From a virus: a stretch of 21,640 bases of DNA. Location: positions 1-21,640 of the IMG/VR virus record IMGVR_UViG_3300044612_000754. One strand, 5' to 3'. The notes beneath the pieces are model-generated. The model was not told the origin of the DNA. It was given only the letters and a program-made list of their open reading frames with translations, and made no database searches. The translations under genes were made by a program, and so were the position numbers. Positions within the stretch are counted from its first letter, which is position 1. Every line of letters starts with the position of its first letter. This document shows positions 19,798 to 21,640 of the stretch, one piece after another.

Positions 19798-19924
19798 GCC
19801 AGTTGCTAGATGTGAAGCATGCGGAGCATGGACTTATCTCTATGCTTTAGATAAACTTATGGGTCATCCTCATTTTTGCATTGATTGTAAAGCAAAGCAG
19901 AAAGGAAAACGCCGTGTTGCCTAA
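19790..19924 (+). CDS. small zinc-ribbon protein
   Basis: A 44-residue protein whose ATG lies eight bases before the end of the hydroxymethylase-like gene. It has two CxxC pairs, Cys8/Cys11 (ARCEACGAW) and Cys30/Cys33 (HFCIDCKAK), then a basic tail (KQKGKRRVA). The spacing is that of a stand-alone zinc ribbon able to bind nucleic acid. Its last codons overlap the start of the next gene. Function unknown. Confidence 0.65.
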   Translation: MTEPVARCEACGAWTYLYALDKLMGHPHFCIDCKAKQKGKRRVA

Positions 19925-20267
19925 TCAAACTGAAGTAGTCAAGCGACTTAGCGAACTTTCTCGTATGTTAGACTCTGCAACAGATGAAATTGCTATTAGT
20001 GACGATAAAGCAGTAAGAGCAAAAGGTTCTTATGAGGTTGCCTATGCAAGATCTTTTTTGCAATCAAATGGATCGATGGACGTCAGAAGACAAGAAGCAA
20101 TTTTGGCTTGCGCTGATTTACGTCTAGCAATGGAAATTGCAGAGGCAGAAGTAAGAGCAATTAAAGAACGAATAAACACTTTACGATCTCAAATATCTAT
20201 TGGGCAATCACTTTCAGCCGCAATTAGACAACAGTTTAGCGCAGAAGGTGTTGGTCAATATACATGA
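19914..20267 (+). CDS. coiled-coil phage protein of unknown function
   Basis: A 117-residue protein. The start GTG at 19914 is preferred because AGGA lies about seven bases upstream; a TTG at 19881 would overlap the zinc-ribbon gene more deeply. The protein is almost all helix: LPNQTEVVKRLSELSRMLDS, SYEVAYARSFLQ, RRQEAILACADLRLAMEIAE and VRAIKERINTLRSQI, with heptads suggesting a long two-helix coiled coil. Similar helical proteins beside HNH or resolvase genes are common in actinophages, but no function is known. It ends in an ATGA overlap with the HNH gene. Confidence 0.65.
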   Translation: MLPNQTEVVKRLSELSRMLDSATDEIAISDDKAVRAKGSYEVAYARSFLQSNGSMDVRRQEAILACADLRLAMEIAEAEVRAIKERINTLRSQISIGQSLSAAIRQQFSAEGVGQYT

Positions 20268-20530
20268 GAGCGAGAAGTAAAAAAATGGCAAACAAGTACA
20301 TTCAAAGACGAATTCTAGTTAGATATATGCTAGAAACTTATCCAATGTGCCAACGTTGTCATGTGAAAGCTTCAGAAGAAGTGCATGAAGTCAAAAGTAG
20401 AGCACGTGGTGGCTCTATTTTAGAAGTGGAAAATTGCCGTGCTCTTTGTCATAATTGCCATTTTTGGATAACAACCAATCCTGCAGAAGCGCTTAAAACA
20501 GGCTGGTTAAAGAATTCATGGGATAAGTAA
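20264..20530 (+). CDS. HNH endonuclease
   Basis: An 88-residue protein with a complete small HNH domain: CQRC (Cys29, Cys32), EVHEVKSRARGGS (His41, the catalytic region), an Asn in EVENCRALCHNCH and the second metal pair Cys62/Cys65. HNH enzymes nick or cut DNA with one metal ion in a beta-beta-alpha site. Small free-standing HNH proteins in phages often assist packaging or recombination. The basic N-terminus (MRARSKKMANKYIQRR) should bind DNA; an internal ATG at codon 8 is an alternative start. It ends in a TAATG overlap. Confidence 0.82.
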   Translation: MRARSKKMANKYIQRRILVRYMLETYPMCQRCHVKASEEVHEVKSRARGGSILEVENCRALCHNCHFWITTNPAEALKTGWLKNSWDK

Positions 20531-20694
20531 TGCCAACTTATGACTACAAATGCCAAAGATGTGGAATCACCGTTGAAGTCAGCCACTCAGTATCAGAACA
20601 CGGTCCTAGATGTGATTGTGGAGAGGTTATGCAAAAGATTTTTACCGCTGTACCCGCTATTTTCAAAGGTGACGGATGGGGAGGCAAAGAATGA
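20530..20694 (+). CDS. FmdB-type zinc-ribbon protein
   Basis: A 54-residue protein starting in TAATG. MPTYDYKCQRCG is the hallmark start of the FmdB/CxxC_CxxC_SSSS regulatory family, followed by the second pair in PRCDCGEVMQKI (Cys28, Cys30) and the typical FKGDGWGGKE end. The second pair is CxC rather than the usual CxxC. Members are thought to be regulators but are poorly known; they are frequent in actinophages. It couples to the next gene by ATGA. Confidence 0.8.
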   Translation: MPTYDYKCQRCGITVEVSHSVSEHGPRCDCGEVMQKIFTAVPAIFKGDGWGGKE

Positions 20695-21029
20695 CTAATC
20701 TATCTAGAAAACGAAGAGGTCGAGAGACTGAGTTGATCTTTGCTGAATACTTAAAACGAGAAGGTTGGATTTATGCTGAGGCAAGCAGTTCTTCAGCTGC
20801 AGGAACAGACATAAAAGGTGTTATCGGAGTTGATTGGGAACTTAAAGCTAGAGCAGACTTTGATCCTAAATCAGCAATGAAACAACAAGCAAAAAGAATA
20901 AAAGAAGGCGTAATCCCTATCGCTGTATTAAGACAGAATGGACAAGGTGAAGCCGACATTGAGAATTGGCCAGCTTGTGTTCCAGTAAGCGTAATGATAC
21001 AACTACTGAAAGAAGCGGGATACTTGTGA
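20691..21029 (+). CDS. Holliday junction resolvase-like PD-(D/E)XK nuclease
   Basis: A 112-residue protein starting at the ATG in an ATGA overlap. It has the compact resolvase/VRR-NUC layout: KRRGRETELIFAEYLKREGW (Glu14), SSAAGTDIKGV (Asp40), and VDWELKARADF (Glu50, Lys52), then KQQAKRIKEG. The E...GTD...E-x-K order is the core of Hjc-type and related nucleases that resolve branched DNA before packaging. The substrate could also be another branched or nicked DNA. It partners functionally with the recombination genes at 13437-14742. Confidence 0.78.
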   Translation: MTNLSRKRRGRETELIFAEYLKREGWIYAEASSSSAAGTDIKGVIGVDWELKARADFDPKSAMKQQAKRIKEGVIPIAVLRQNGQGEADIENWPACVPVSVMIQLLKEAGYL

Positions 21030-21304
21030 CGATTAGAGATTTAGATTTTAAGGTTGAAGCAGCAGAATGGACTAAAGATGCCAATTGCACTGATCCAAGC
21101 ATAGATCCTGATTGGTTCTTTCCTGATAGTGAACATCCAACGAATTTAGAACAAAGAGCAGCTTTAAGTATATGCAAGAACTGTCCAGTGCAAATGAATT
21201 GCTTAGGTTATGCAATCAAGCATTGGCCAGTGTATGGAGTATGGGGTGGCATGAAAAATAAAGATATAAAAGATCTAGTCCGACAAATAAAGGAGCAAAA
21301 ATGA
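21026..21304 (+). CDS. WhiB-family iron-sulfur transcription regulator
   Basis: A 92-residue protein with the four Cys of WhiB proteins: Cys21 (DANC), Cys50 and Cys53 (ICKNC) and Cys59 (QMNC), which hold a 4Fe-4S cluster, and the GVWGGM turn (71-76) that contacts the vegetative sigma factor. A GTG at 21026 overlapping the previous stop is the likely start, giving MTIRDLDF. WhiB-like genes are restricted to actinobacteria and their phages, where they rewire host transcription or block superinfection (as shown for mycobacteriophage TM4). The C-terminal basic tail is short (DIKDLVRQIKEQK). Confidence 0.92.
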   Translation: MTIRDLDFKVEAAEWTKDANCTDPSIDPDWFFPDSEHPTNLEQRAALSICKNCPVQMNCLGYAIKHWPVYGVWGGMKNKDIKDLVRQIKEQK

Positions 21305-21640
21305 GTGCAGCAATAACCATCAAAGGTCGTATAGGCAAAGATATGGACATCAAGTTTACGCAACAAGGTAAAGCTTATGTTCCATTCAGCGTGGTGTCTA
21401 ATACACGAAAGAAAGTTAATGATGAATGGGTAGATGCAGACACAAGTTGGTGGGAATGCAAAGCCTTTGGAGGTTACGCGGAGGCTCTTGTAGATAACAT
21501 TAAACGAGGCGATCTGGTAACCATTACAGGAACGATTAAGCAAACTACATGGATTGACAAAGACGGTAATAAGCGCTCGTCATATGAGGTTCTGGTTGAT
21601 ACTATTGCCAAGCAAATTGTTGTGCAAAAATATCATGGCA
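21301..21640 (+). CDS. ssb: single-stranded DNA-binding protein (partial, cut by window end)
   Basis: An open frame from ATG 21301 (ATGA overlap with WhiB, AAGGAG upstream) to the window edge, about 113 residues. It has the OB-fold pattern of bacterial SSB: ITIKGRIGKDMDIKFTQQGK, AYVPFSVVSN, SWWECKAFGGYAEALVDNIK, RGDLVTITGTIKQTTW and KDGNKRSSYEVLVDTIA. It coats single-stranded DNA during replication and recombination. The C-terminal tail is outside the window, so the acidic tip cannot be checked. Confidence 0.9.
   Translation, partial: MSAAITIKGRIGKDMDIKFTQQGKAYVPFSVVSNTRKKVNDEWVDADTSWWECKAFGGYAEALVDNIKRGDLVTITGTIKQTTWIDKDGNKRSSYEVLVDTIAKQIVVQKYHG

Noticed and set aside
1-21640. CRISPR array, insertion sequence, rRNA or tRNA genes
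   Set aside because: No regular spacer-repeat arrays, no transposase frames with terminal repeats and no RNA gene signatures were seen on either strand.

Overview
The window looks like part of the genome of a tailed bacteriophage with a long non-contractile tail (siphovirus type) that infects an actinobacterium of rather low GC content. Three things point there: a WhiB-type iron-sulfur protein gene at 21026-21304 (WhiB proteins are confined to actinobacteria and their phages), tail genes of the kind found in actinophages, and an AT-rich base composition, unlike Streptomyces or Mycobacterium. The host group (for example freshwater Nanopelagicales) is inference. No integrase, terminase, portal, capsid or DNA polymerase is visible, so the genome continues on both sides.

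Region 1 (1-6131, + strand) is the tail module: two tandem tail tube paralogs, a tail assembly chaperone with a clear -1 frameshift arrangement and a strong hairpin, a gene of unknown role, a short tape measure protein, a minor tail protein, and a mosaic fibre ending in an S74-type self-cleaving chaperone domain. Region 2 (6124-7127) is the lysis cassette: a small coiled-coil protein, a membrane protein, a CHAP endolysin and a holin-like protein. Region 3 (7127-9286) holds an HTH-like protein, a metallophosphoesterase, a DUF6378-like protein and a proteasome-beta/HslV-like Ntn hydrolase, and ends at a strong, probably bidirectional terminator (9302-9330).

Region 4 (9339-12600) is the control region. 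Two genes on the minus strand (a DUF932 protein and a 60-residue protein) diverge from a run of very small plus-strand genes. The 384-base gap between them contains 10-bp phased repeats, a near-central palindrome, several DnaA-box-like words and divergent leaders. Four genes here share a leader made of a small hairpin, then AACCGCCAGGAG, then the start codon. The same 10-mer AACCGCCAGG recurs at four more places.

Region 5 (12610 to the end, + strand) is a dense early/middle operon in which nearly every gene overlaps the next: a secreted lysozyme-like protein, a RecB/Cas4-like nuclease with a candidate annealing protein, then a nucleotide cluster (dCMP deaminase, dUTPase/dCTPase, an SGNH-like protein, an unknown helical protein, a fold-type II PLP enzyme, a small P-loop kinase, and a thymidylate-synthase-fold enzyme). 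The last of these carries Asp where ThyA has Asn177 and resembles T4 dCMP hydroxymethylase. Zinc-ribbon proteins, an HNH nuclease, a resolvase-like nuclease, WhiB and SSB follow.

The most interesting hypothesis is that the 14739-19797 cluster makes 5-hydroxymethyl-dCMP for the phage DNA, as T4 does with genes cd, 56, 42 and 1, and that the PLP enzyme, SGNH-like protein and helical protein decorate it further. This would be a cytosine hypermodification pathway with an unfamiliar gene set. The proteasome-like hydrolase and the shared hairpin leader are the next best leads.
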